Source: WTKD01 sp965243525
GTDB lineage: Bacteria > Spirochaetota > Spirochaetia > WTKD01
Length of the DNA: 64,000 bases
Direction of reading: 5' to 3'
Assembly: GCA_965243525.1 (NCBI GenBank)
Contig: OZ251568.1
Coordinates: forward strand, 1,426,001 to 1,490,000
Shown here: positions 1 through 10,433 of the stretch, piece by piece
Layout: every line of letters starts with the position of its first letter
Position numbering within the stretch: position 1 is the stretch's first letter
Program-made: the position numbers and the translations under genes
The notes under the pieces: model-generated
Seen by the model: the letters and a program-made list of their open reading frames with translations, nothing else
What the model was told of the DNA's origin: nothing
Database searches by the model: none

Positions 1-751
1 CGGCAAGGATGAGCCGCAGGTTGCGTACCTCTCCTCCTTCTCTTATGGCTCCAAAGAATCCTATATGATTCTTCTCTGGCTTAGCTATCTTCAGATTGCT
101 GATTGTTTTACTATTGCCTTCAAAAGTTCCCGTAAACGGTGTTCCCTTATACTCCAATTTTGTAGGATCTGTGTCTGGTCCTATTGGTTCAAAATTTTCA
201 GTCAAGGTGATATCATTCACAAGAAAAAAGTTTCCACTGGGATTATCGCGTACATATTCAAAATTTGCTTCTGCAAAGATAGCCACCGCATTTACATTGG
301 TACCCTGCATATTTTCTATAGTCTGAGCAACTGATTCTCGTCTTATCATCACAGAAAGGGTATACGATTCCGGATCTCCTGTTTCTTCTATACGTATCTC
401 TGTAAGTGATGTATCATATGTAAAAGATACTAGGGGTCCATCATATGTTTGATCGCCAACGATGAGCTGTGCTCCCTGAGCTATCTCTATTCTCACCGGA
501 ATATCGGTTACATCTGGTATGCTTTTATCAAAGCTAATGCTCTTAGTTTGTTCATCTACCTCTGCTTCCATTGTGAATGCATAATTTCCTTGATAATGCC
601 TTGTCTCAAATGGACCAAAAGAAAACTTCAAAACTACCGGAGCTATACCTCCATCATTACAACCGATGACTGCAATACTGATGACCAGGGCTGCTATTGC
701 AAAGAGCACTCGGCTCGATTGTTTCTTTTGTGTTCTATTAGAATGTTTCAT
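1..751 (-). CDS. GLUG-type surface lipoprotein, copy 1 (3' end outside window)
   Basis: About 250 codons are open from the ATG at 751 down to the window edge, so only the N-terminal half is visible. It starts with a lipoprotein signal (charged MKHSNRTQ start, hydrophobic stretch, lipobox V-I-G-C) and then follows the neighbouring copy at 1011-2474 almost residue for residue: an all-beta N-terminal region, then the start of the GLUG-repeat region (NLKI, GFFGAI). A ribosome binding site AAGGAG lies 6-9 nt before the ATG. Main differences from the neighbour are a shorter spacer after the lipobox Cys and an insertion near the first GLUG motif. Probably an outer-surface lipoprotein; no enzymatic function is apparent. 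The lipoprotein call is firm, the role is unknown. Confidence 0.85.
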   Translation of the reverse strand, partial: MKHSNRTQKKQSSRVLFAIAALVISIAVIGCNDGGIAPVVLKFSFGPFETRHYQGNYAFTMEAEVDEQTKSISFDKSIPDVTDIPVRIEIAQGAQLIVGDQTYDGPLVSFTYDTSLTEIRIEETGDPESYTLSVMIRRESVAQTIENMQGTNVNAVAIFAEANFEYVRDNPSGNFFLVNDITLTENFEPIGPDTDPTKLEYKGTPFTGTFEGNSKTISNLKIAKPEKNHIGFFGAIREGGEVRNLRLILA

Positions 752-781
752 AGTTTTACTCCTTATTTACTAACTATACTA

Positions 782-810
782 TATATATGCATATGTGGTG
801 ATAAAGACAA
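782..810 (-). promoter_or_regulatory. Sigma70-type promoter of lipoprotein copy 1
   Basis: On the minus strand TTGTCT (805-810) and TATATA (782-787) are separated by exactly 17 bp, about 30 bp before the start codon. The same promoter is kept in copy 2. Confidence 0.7.
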
Positions 811-886
811 GGGTATTCGCAATTTTTAATAGATGAGTTCGGGGGGTGGGGTATACGACTTGCTAAACAGATCATGACAAGGGATG

Positions 887-935
887 TTATACAACAAAAT
901 TAACAATTTTATTTGGAACCAGAATGCAATGACGT
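887..935 (-). pseudogene. Relic of the leuS 3' end
   Basis: Read on minus, codons ILVPNKIVNFVV followed by TAA are identical in protein to the true LeuRS C-terminus at 2610-2650, then homology fades upstream (RHC versus RRC). It is the scar of a tandem duplication that included the end of leuS. It cannot encode anything useful alone. Confidence 0.85.
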
Positions 936-952
936 GTCGTTCTGCTTGGATA

Positions 953-988
953 CTAAAAGCCTCCTCTTGGAAGAGAGAAGGCTTGTTT
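953..988 (-). terminator. Rho-independent terminator after lipoprotein copy 2
   Basis: An 11-bp stem (957-967 with 974-984, AAGCCTCCTCT/AGAGAAGGCTT with one G-T pair) with a 6-nt loop lies just downstream of the gene ending at 1011. On minus it is followed by TTTTAG; on plus by GTTTTA, so it may act in both directions. Confidence 0.75.
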
Positions 989-1010
989 TATGTTTTTACA
1001 AATCGCTGGA

Positions 1011-2474
1011 TTATTGTTGCCAAGCAAGTCGTGGCCAGATTCCGTCACCAGACCAATGCCAGATATCTTCATTGCCATCAGTAGAATCACCAGTGAAATC
1101 CCAGCCAAAATCAGAAAAATCACTTTGTTGTATCACACGACCACCACCATCGGCTGCTGTGTACACTTTTTGATTGTCTGCATACGTGTAATAAGGATTA
1201 ATTCCTGTTGGATCAGGAATATTCCCAACTCCTTGCGATTGTCCGGTAAGAGTCGCATCAAAATAATTGGCGACTATTCCATCGGCAGATTCGGAAGATG
1301 AGATGTATATCTCTCCAATCAATCCCCCAACCTTGGTAGTTCCCGTTACTGCTCCTGTTGCATAGGTGTTTTCAATTCTCCGATTCCCACCATTGTAAAG
1401 ACTAATCCCAATCAATCCCCCAACCTTGGTAGTTCCCGTTACTGCTCCCGTTGCATAGCTGTCTCTAACTACACCATAGTTGTAATACCCTACTAGGCCA
1501 CCAACCTCATTAGTTCCTTCTACTGTTGCTGTTGCATAGCTGCCGGTGATGATTGAGTTGTTTCCTAATGATACCCCCGCCAATCCACCAGCGGTATGAG
1601 AGTTGCTTTTCACATATCCTCCTTCAACCCCAACATTGCTAATAGAGCCCTCCTGATTGTGGCCTACGAGTGCGCCTACTTCGCGATTGCCCTCTATACT
1701 TGGATTTCCTGCACCTTCATCGGCAAGGATGAGCCGTAGGTTTCGTATCTCTCCCCCTGCTGCTATAGCTCCAAAGAATCCTATAGAACGCTTCTTTGGC
1801 TTAACTATCTTCAGATTGCTGATAGTCTTCCCATTGCCTTCAAAAATTCCGGTAAATTTAGTGATGAAATCCCCTATTGGGTCAAAATTTTCAGTCAATG
1901 TGATATCATTCACAAGAAAAAAGTTCATCCTAAGATTCTTGCGTACATATTCAAAATTTACTTCTGTGAAGATAGCCACCGCATCTACAGTGGTACCCTG
2001 CATATCTTCTATAGTCTGAGCAACTGATTCTCGTCTTATCATCACAGGAAGGGTATACGATTCCGGATCTCCTGTTCCTTCTATACGTATCTCTGTAAGC
2101 GATGTATCATATGTAAAAGATACTAGGGGTCCATCATATGTTTGTCCATTCGCGGTGAGCTGTGCTCCCTGAGGTATCTCTATTCTCACCGGAATATCGG
2201 TTACATCTGGTAGCTTTTTATCAAAGATAATGCTCTTAGTTTGTTCATCTACCTCTGCTTCCATTGTGAATGCATAATCGTTTTGATACGGCGCTGTTTC
2301 AAATGGACCAAAAGAAAAATTATAAATGACCAAATCTATATCCGGAGTTATATCCCTATCTGGAGCTATACCCCCATCAGTACAGCTGATCACTGCAATA
2401 CTGATGACCAGGGCTGCTATTGCAAAGAGCACTCGGCTCGATTGTTTCTTTTGTGTTCTATTAGAATTTTTCAT
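1011..2474 (-). CDS. GLUG-repeat surface lipoprotein, copy 2
   Basis: 487 aa. Signal peptide with lipobox V-I-S-C about 31 residues in, so a lipid-anchored exported protein. Residues about 45-150 form a beta-rich domain resembling cadherin-like/DUF5018-type modules of surface lipoproteins. From about residue 205 there is a run of GLUG motifs (GGLAG, GGLVGYYNYG, GGLIG, each followed by SYATG or TYATG), a repeat known from bacterial surface and adhesin-like proteins. The C-terminus ends in a conserved FSDFGWDFTG-type block. Ribosome site GAGGAG before the ATG. It lies between leuS and a terminator, on its own promoter. Likely a surface or binding protein; the ligand cannot be told from sequence. 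Confidence 0.88.
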   Translation of the reverse strand: MKNSNRTQKKQSSRVLFAIAALVISIAVISCTDGGIAPDRDITPDIDLVIYNFSFGPFETAPYQNDYAFTMEAEVDEQTKSIIFDKKLPDVTDIPVRIEIPQGAQLTANGQTYDGPLVSFTYDTSLTEIRIEGTGDPESYTLPVMIRRESVAQTIEDMQGTTVDAVAIFTEVNFEYVRKNLRMNFFLVNDITLTENFDPIGDFITKFTGIFEGNGKTISNLKIVKPKKRSIGFFGAIAAGGEIRNLRLILADEGAGNPSIEGNREVGALVGHNQEGSISNVGVEGGYVKSNSHTAGGLAGVSLGNNSIITGSYATATVEGTNEVGGLVGYYNYGVVRDSYATGAVTGTTKVGGLIGISLYNGGNRRIENTYATGAVTGTTKVGGLIGEIYISSSESADGIVANYFDATLTGQSQGVGNIPDPTGINPYYTYADNQKVYTAADGGGRVIQQSDFSDFGWDFTGDSTDGNEDIWHWSGDGIWPRLAWQQ

Positions 2475-2661
2475 TATTTGTCTCCTCTATTACTAACTAT
2501 ACTATATATATGCATATGTAGTGATAAAGACAAGGGTATTCGCAATTTTTAATAGATGAGTTCGGGGGGTGGGGTATACGACTTGCTAAACAGATCATGA
2601 CAAGGGATGTTATACAACAAAATTAACAATCTTATTTGGAACAAGGATGCAGCGACGTATT
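1721..2661. repeat. Tandem duplication, copy B
   Basis: Partner of 1-938. It covers the 5' half of the 1011-2474 gene, its promoter and the last about 50 bp of leuS. Confidence 0.9.
2505..2533 (-). promoter_or_regulatory. Promoter of lipoprotein copy 2
   Basis: TTGTCT (2528-2533), 17-bp spacer, TATATA (2505-2510) on minus; identical in layout to the promoter of copy 1. Confidence 0.7.
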
Positions 2662-5036
2662 GCTTTTCCATCAAGAAAATGTGAAATCTGTGATGCTGCC
2701 TTTTCTTTGACCGATGCTTCCTCGCTGTTTGCAGGCATACGGAGTTGCGCTTTGACTTTGCCGTTTATTTGCACAACGATTGTGACTTCGTCTTCTGTAA
2801 CGAGGCTCTCAGCATAGCTTGGCCAGGGAGCTCGTGCAATTGATTTGTTTTTTCCAAGCCGTTCCCAAAGTTCTTCTGCGATATGTGGTGCATACGGTGC
2901 AATGATCCTGACAAAAGGGTCCCAGAGATCGTGGGGAATTACTGCAAGTTTGTTCAATGCATTGCTATAGATCATCATCTGTGCAATAGCGGTATTATAG
3001 GCAAGTGCTTGGGTGTCTTCGGTTATCTTTTTGATCGTCTTGTGCAGGAGTTTCTCGATTTCTTTTTGTTCGTTGGGAATTTTTTCCACTCGATCTGCAA
3101 GTCGCCACAGTCGCTCCAAAAATCGCCAGATTCCCTTGATGCTGTCTGATGACCACTGTTTTTCTTGTTGCAAGGGTCCCATAAACATCTCGTATAAGCG
3201 CAAGGCATCAGCACCATATTCTGCAACAACGTCGTCTGGATTCACCACATTGCCCAGCGATTTTGACATACGCACCCCATTTTCACCAAGGATCATCCCC
3301 TGATTTACGAGTCTTTGAAAGGGTTCTTCGCAAGAAACCAATCCAAGGTCAAAGAGAACCATATGCCAAAACCGGGCATACAAGAGGTGTAATACTGCAT
3401 GCTCAGCCCCTCCGATGTATAAGTCCACCGGAAGCCAATAATCCAACTTGTCCTTTGCGGCAAATTCCTTGACGTTGTTTGGGTCGATATACCGGATATA
3501 ATACCAACAGGATCCCGCCCATTGGGGCATGGTATGTGTTTCTCGCTGTGCAGGAGATCCATCTTTAGCGGTGGTGTGCACCCAATCAGATAGGGCAGCA
3601 AGAGGTGATTTTCCGTCTCCGCTGGGTTCATACCGTTCAACCTCCGGCAAAGTAAGCGGGAGTGCATCATCTGCAACGGGTTCATAGTTGCCATCTTCTC
3701 TGTGCAAAATTGGAATGGGCTCACCCCAATAGCGCTGTCGAGAGAATATCCAATCACGCATTTTGTATTGTACGCTTGCTGATCCGCATCCTCGAGATGC
3801 AAGCCATTTGGTGATCTCTGTTCGTGCGGTCTGTGCATCTTTGAAAGAAAAAGCGCCGCTGTTTACGAGTATACCTTCGCTGCTTGCTGGTTCGGTCAAT
3901 TCCTGTGTTGCTTCTGATCGATTTGTTGCAACCACCCGACGAATTGGCAAATTAAAGGTCTGTGCAAATTCCCAGTCACGTGCATCGTGTGCGGGAACAG
4001 CCATAATGGCCCCCGTTCCATAACTCGCAAGAACATAATCTGCAATCCAAATGGGGATGGCCTCGTCGTTTACGGGGTTGATTGCATAAGCACCAGTGAA
4101 AACACCGGTTTTTTCTTTTGCGAGATCAGTTCGCTCAAGATCAGATTTCAATGCGCAGGCCTGTTTGTATGCAGACACCGCGTCTTTTTGTGCTTCTGTG
4201 GTGATCTGGTCGACAAGCCTGTGTTCTGGAGCAAGCACCATATAGGTGGCTCCAAAAAGCGTATCCTGCCTGGTGGTGAAAACATCAAATTGCTCATCTG
4301 AATGTTGCACCGTGAAGCTAATGAGCGCTCCCTCGCTGCGTCCAATCCAGTTTTTTTGCATCCGCTTGATTGCATTTGGCCAATCAAGTTTGTCGAGGTT
4401 TTTTTCCAATCGATCTGCATAGGCGGTTATCTTCATCATCCATTGCTTCACCTGTTTGCGAACAACCGGATGATTCCCTCGCTCTGATCGTGGTCCATCA
4501 TCGGTGGGCAAGACCTCTTCATTTGCAAGAACGGTTTTCAAAGCTTCGCAATACCACACCGGTGTTGTCGCTTCGTATACCAAGCCTCTCTCGTATAATT
4601 GCAAAAATATCCACTGCGTCCATTTATAGAAAGATGGATCATGGGTTGAAATTGCTCGATCCCAGTCATAGGCAAACCCTAATGATTCTAGTTGCTCGAT
4701 AAAACGTTGAATGTTTGCTTCTGTAGTAGTGCGTGGGTGTGTTCCGGTTTTTATCGCATAGGTTTCAGCGGGCAGACCGAAGCTGTCGAATCCCATTGGA
4801 TGCAAAACTGCATAGTTGTTCATTAATAAATAGCGGGTATAGATATCAGTTGCGGTATATCCTTCAGGATGCCCAACGTGCAGGCCTGCTGCGGAGGGAT
4901 AGGGAAGCATATCGAGGATATACCGTCGTCTCTCTGGTGGAATTGAGGGATCCTCTGTTGTTCGAAATGTTTTGTTTTTCTTCCAATACGATTGCCATTT
5001 TTTTTCGATTGACAAAAACGGATAATGTGTGCCCAT
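2610..5036 (-). CDS. leuS: Leucyl-tRNA synthetase
   Basis: 808 aa, normal length for bacterial LeuRS. It charges tRNA-Leu in the cytoplasm. Class I signatures are clear: HVGH (HIGH motif) in PYPSAAGLHVGH near residue 50, the CP1 editing domain with GTGAIMAVPAHDARD near residue 340, and MSKSLGN (KMSKS) near residue 590, then an anticodon-binding and C-terminal domain. The start ATG at 5036 has no ribosome site, but a good promoter ends six bases before it, so the mRNA is probably leaderless. The gene is divergent from the 23S rRNA gene and its 3' end was caught in the neighbouring tandem duplication. Confidence 0.97.
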   Translation of the reverse strand: MGTHYPFLSIEKKWQSYWKKNKTFRTTEDPSIPPERRRYILDMLPYPSAAGLHVGHPEGYTATDIYTRYLLMNNYAVLHPMGFDSFGLPAETYAIKTGTHPRTTTEANIQRFIEQLESLGFAYDWDRAISTHDPSFYKWTQWIFLQLYERGLVYEATTPVWYCEALKTVLANEEVLPTDDGPRSERGNHPVVRKQVKQWMMKITAYADRLEKNLDKLDWPNAIKRMQKNWIGRSEGALISFTVQHSDEQFDVFTTRQDTLFGATYMVLAPEHRLVDQITTEAQKDAVSAYKQACALKSDLERTDLAKEKTGVFTGAYAINPVNDEAIPIWIADYVLASYGTGAIMAVPAHDARDWEFAQTFNLPIRRVVATNRSEATQELTEPASSEGILVNSGAFSFKDAQTARTEITKWLASRGCGSASVQYKMRDWIFSRQRYWGEPIPILHREDGNYEPVADDALPLTLPEVERYEPSGDGKSPLAALSDWVHTTAKDGSPAQRETHTMPQWAGSCWYYIRYIDPNNVKEFAAKDKLDYWLPVDLYIGGAEHAVLHLLYARFWHMVLFDLGLVSCEEPFQRLVNQGMILGENGVRMSKSLGNVVNPDDVVAEYGADALRLYEMFMGPLQQEKQWSSDSIKGIWRFLERLWRLADRVEKIPNEQKEIEKLLHKTIKKITEDTQALAYNTAIAQMMIYSNALNKLAVIPHDLWDPFVRIIAPYAPHIAEELWERLGKNKSIARAPWPSYAESLVTEDEVTIVVQINGKVKAQLRMPANSEEASVKEKAASQISHFLDGKAIRRCILVPNKIVNFVV

Positions 5037-5042
5037 ATCTGC

Positions 5043-5071
5043 ATACTAATTGGCAGGTTTTGTGAGGTCAA
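5043..5071 (-). promoter_or_regulatory. leuS promoter, apparently leaderless
   Basis: TTGACC (5066-5071), 17 bp, TAGTAT (5043-5048) on minus. Only GCAGAT separates the -10 box from the ATG at 5036, which puts the expected transcription start on the A of the ATG. Confidence 0.7.
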
Positions 5072-5224
5072 CAATAATCTGCTCGCTACGATGAAATGCC
5101 ATGTGATGATGTTGCACGAGCTATCTGGCATAGGTTTTTGCCCCAAAAATAATGCACCAAATACATCGATGTGCCACAGAAGTAGTGGTAATACAACGTG
5201 TTTTATTATATCTTCTAGGATCCC

Positions 5225-5254
5225 TTGACCTACTGGTGTGCTATTTGATAGCAT
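5225..5254 (+). promoter_or_regulatory. Putative rRNA promoter
   Basis: TTGACC (5225-5230), 18 bp, TAGCAT (5249-5254), about 85 bp before the 23S gene. It sits inside an inverted repeat CTAGGAT/ATCCTAG (5215-5221, 5253-5259). The rest of 5072-5290 holds no recognisable gene, tRNA or 16S sequence. Confidence 0.5.
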
Positions 5255-5291
5255 CCTAGGGAATGTGCATTGCACACGATATATGACAGGA

Positions 5292-5332
5292 GAGAGAAGG
5301 AGCAACAAAGAGAAAGAGAGTGACTTGAGAAT
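5292..5332 (+). other. 5' arm of 23S processing stem
   Basis: AGCAACA and GACTTGAGAAT here pair with TGTTGCT and ATTCTTAAGTT at 8301-8333, with G-U pairs and one bulge. Such a stem closing the 23S is the expected RNase III substrate in rRNA maturation. Confidence 0.75.
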
Positions 5333-5334
5333 CT

Positions 5335-8292
<2,958 letters not shown>

Positions 8293-8300
8293 ACACTTCT

Positions 8301-8333
8301 ATTCTTAAGTTATTTTCTGTTGCTCTTCTCCTC
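8301..8333 (+). other. 3' arm of 23S processing stem
   Basis: Complementary to 5292-5332, see that entry. A diverged version of this same flank follows the 23S relic at 18570-18597. Confidence 0.75.
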
Positions 8334-8386
8334 CTTATATATCTTCGTGCTTGATTTCCCTTTACAGATACTACTCCTTTCATATC

Positions 8387-8495
8387 CGTCGGATACTGTT
8401 ATACTTTTACCTGGTTTTTGCTAGGGATTGTTTTAGAAGTAAGTTTTCCTGCGCCGATGGCACTGCCCTGGGTGGGAAGTGCTCATCGTCAGACG
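8387..8495 (+). rRNA. 5S rRNA-like sequence, highly divergent
   Basis: About 109 nt, 95 nt after the 23S gene, the expected place for 5S. It keeps the 5S core AGAAGTAAG...GCGCCGATGGCACTG...GGTGGGA and its ends pair (CGTC at 8387 with GACG at 8492). It lacks the near-universal CCGAAC in the helix III loop, has about five extra bases there, and the loop E region has become a regular stem (CGATG-GCACT with AGTGC-T-CATCG). Six T's follow, giving a terminator-like end. Either a fast-evolving functional 5S or a decaying copy with the real one elsewhere. Confidence 0.5.
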
Positions 8496-8522
8496 TTTTT
8501 TGTATTACTGTGAGATATACAG

Positions 8523-9803
8523 TTACTGTATAAATCGTGTAAAGAATAAGACCGTATCAGGGACATAAGTAATAATCGCAAGAGCAAAGAGAAGTACGCC
8601 AATGAGTGGCATGATTTCTTTTATAAGGTCCTTTAACGGTACCTGTCCAATGCCTGCAGTTATGAATAATAACATCCCGAACGGAGGAGTAAGTAGCCCA
8701 ATCATCATATTCAGACAAATCATCACCCCAAAATGAACCAAATCAATACCAAAGTGGTGAACCAGAGGGAGTATGATGGGAATAAAAACAAGCTGCGATA
8801 CATTGACATCTACCAATGTCCCAAGAATTAGAAAGAGAATGTTTACCGCAAGGAGAAATATCCATGGACTTGTGATACCACCCATCAGATCAAGAACGAT
8901 TGTTGATACCTGCTCAGCGGTCACGATAAATGAAAAAGCATACGCACCAGCAATGATCAGGAAAATTGTTCCCGTTGTTCTAATGGTATTTAAGAGAACT
9001 TTCCAGAGGATCTGGAGGTTTAGACTGCGGTATATTAGAAATGAGATCAGCATCGTATAGGCAGCTGCTATTGCACCAGCTTCTGTTGGTGTCATAATTC
9101 CTGTATAGATGCCAGATAGAAGAATCACCGGTGTTAAGAGGGCAGGGAATGCCTGCAATGTGCTTTTGAGAAAATGTCTTAGAGTAATTTTGTCCCCAAT
9201 AGGATAGTTTCGTTTTTTGGAGATGAAATACACATAGATGCCAGTTACTAAACAGAGGAGGATGGCAGGAAACATACCCCCTATAAAGAGTTTTCCAATC
9301 GAAGCACCCGATATCATTGCATAGATAACAAAGGGGATAGAGGGTGGAAAAATGGGGCCGATAACTGCCGTAGCAGCTGTAATGGCACTGGAGAATGGAG
9401 CATCATAGCCCTCTTTTTTCATTTGCTCAATTTCCAATGCACCAAGACCTGATGCGTCAGCTACGGCACTGCCGGTCATGCCAGCAAAGATGAGTGAGGC
9501 AAGAATGTTAATGTATCCTGTAGCACCAGCTTTTCGTCCGATGAGTGATCGGGTGAAATTAAATATTTTGTCCGTTACCGCACTGGAATTCATGACATTT
9601 GCAGTGAAAACAAAGAGTGGGATGGCAATAAGAATGTATGAATTCGCTAATCCATAGGTTATAACGTTTACAAAGGCACCAATACTCAGGCCTTTTACGA
9701 GAAAATACATTATTGATCCTACCAGCATACCCAAGCCAATGGGCATGCGAATTAAGAAGGCAATAATTAGGAATGCGAAAGGGATAAGCAAGTTCCAACT
9801 CAT
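8523..9803 (-). CDS. dctM: TRAP transporter large permease (DctM)
   Basis: 426 aa, the usual size, about 12 membrane segments. Family landmarks: GAGATGYINILASLIFAGM, GSAVADASGLG and the GPIFPPSIPFVIYA stretch. TRAP large subunits use an ion gradient to drive solute handed over by the periplasmic DctP. It overlaps the dctQ-type gene by 4 bp (ATGA-type coupling). It is the last gene of the island's minus-strand run and ends 28 bp from the 5S-like sequence, facing it. The substrate is probably an organic or sugar acid, inferred from the neighbouring oxidoreductases. Confidence 0.95.
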   Translation of the reverse strand: MSWNLLIPFAFLIIAFLIRMPIGLGMLVGSIMYFLVKGLSIGAFVNVITYGLANSYILIAIPLFVFTANVMNSSAVTDKIFNFTRSLIGRKAGATGYINILASLIFAGMTGSAVADASGLGALEIEQMKKEGYDAPFSSAITAATAVIGPIFPPSIPFVIYAMISGASIGKLFIGGMFPAILLCLVTGIYVYFISKKRNYPIGDKITLRHFLKSTLQAFPALLTPVILLSGIYTGIMTPTEAGAIAAAYTMLISFLIYRSLNLQILWKVLLNTIRTTGTIFLIIAGAYAFSFIVTAEQVSTIVLDLMGGITSPWIFLLAVNILFLILGTLVDVNVSQLVFIPIILPLVHHFGIDLVHFGVMICLNMMIGLLTPPFGMLLFITAGIGQVPLKDLIKEIMPLIGVLLFALAIITYVPDTVLFFTRFIQ

Positions 9804-10336
9804 ATTAATAGCTCCTTGTCTTCAGTGTTGTTATAACTTTGAACGTAACTTTTATTTTTCAGTGTCTTTATATCGTTGATAAGGCGATATATTGATCGTA
9901 ACACGGTGGAGATTAATAGGATTGGAAAAGAAAAGAAAATGATTCCAAGGGGGATTTTCATGATTGATGTTACCGAACGAAGATTTACCAGATATTCAAT
10001 GGAGCCGGGAATGACCATCAGAAAAAATACTATTATTAGTGCGGATGATAGTATTCGTAAGATGTTCTTCCATTTCTGATTTACCCGTGAATACAATAGA
10101 TCAAAGACTACGTGGTCCTCTGTCCGGTGTGCTGTGCAGGCACCTAACAATCCGATGATGACAAAAGCATTGATTGAGAGCTCAAAGGTCCAGTTGAGTG
10201 GGTTTTTCAGCACGTAACGAAAGAATACGTTCATAAGAAAGGCAAGCAATAATGTTACAAAAACAAAAATAGGAAGGTATACCTCTACAATATCAACAAA
10301 AAATCTGAGGATCTTTTTCAGTTTATCCATCGACAA
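9800..10336 (-). CDS. dctQ: TRAP transporter small permease (DctQ)
   Basis: 178 aa with four predicted membrane helices (around residues 15-38, 48-70, 90-110, 130-150), normal for DctQ. The NPLNWTFELSINAFVIIGLLG-like stretch is typical for this subunit, which bridges DctM and DctP. Ribosome site AAAGGAG precedes the ATG. The 97-bp gap to the upstream M24 gene carries a hairpin but no clear terminator, so the genes are probably cotranscribed. Confidence 0.9.
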   Translation of the reverse strand: MSMDKLKKILRFFVDIVEVYLPIFVFVTLLLAFLMNVFFRYVLKNPLNWTFELSINAFVIIGLLGACTAHRTEDHVVFDLLYSRVNQKWKNILRILSSALIIVFFLMVIPGSIEYLVNLRSVTSIMKIPLGIIFFSFPILLISTVLRSIYRLINDIKTLKNKSYVQSYNNTEDKELLI

Positions 10337-10379
10337 ATATCTCCTTTATGTATCGGTTCTGTACAGAATAGCATATTAT

Positions 10380-10400
10380 TAGCATCTGTGCAGGATGCTA
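10380..10400 (-). other. Intercistronic hairpin
   Basis: Perfect 7-bp stem TAGCATC/GATGCTA with a 7-nt loop between the M24 gene and dctQ. It lacks a T-run, so it is more likely an mRNA processing or stabilising element than a terminator. Confidence 0.45.
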
Positions 10401-10433
10401 GTATCCTCTGTAAATTCTGTTGATGGTGTGAAT

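Larger units (their letters stand above)
1..938. repeat. Tandem duplication, copy A
   Basis: This stretch matches 1721-2661 almost throughout: N-terminal half of the lipoprotein gene, its promoter, the 5' flank and the last codons of leuS. Offset between copies is 1720-1723 bp. The partner copy is better preserved at its leuS end because leuS itself continues there. Confidence 0.9.

Noticed and set aside
5025..5228. 67-codon frame between leuS and the 23S gene
   Set aside because: It overlaps the leuS promoter and start and has no ribosome site or recognisable sequence.
8351..8533. 60-codon open frame after the 23S gene
   Set aside because: It covers the 5S-like sequence and resembles no protein.
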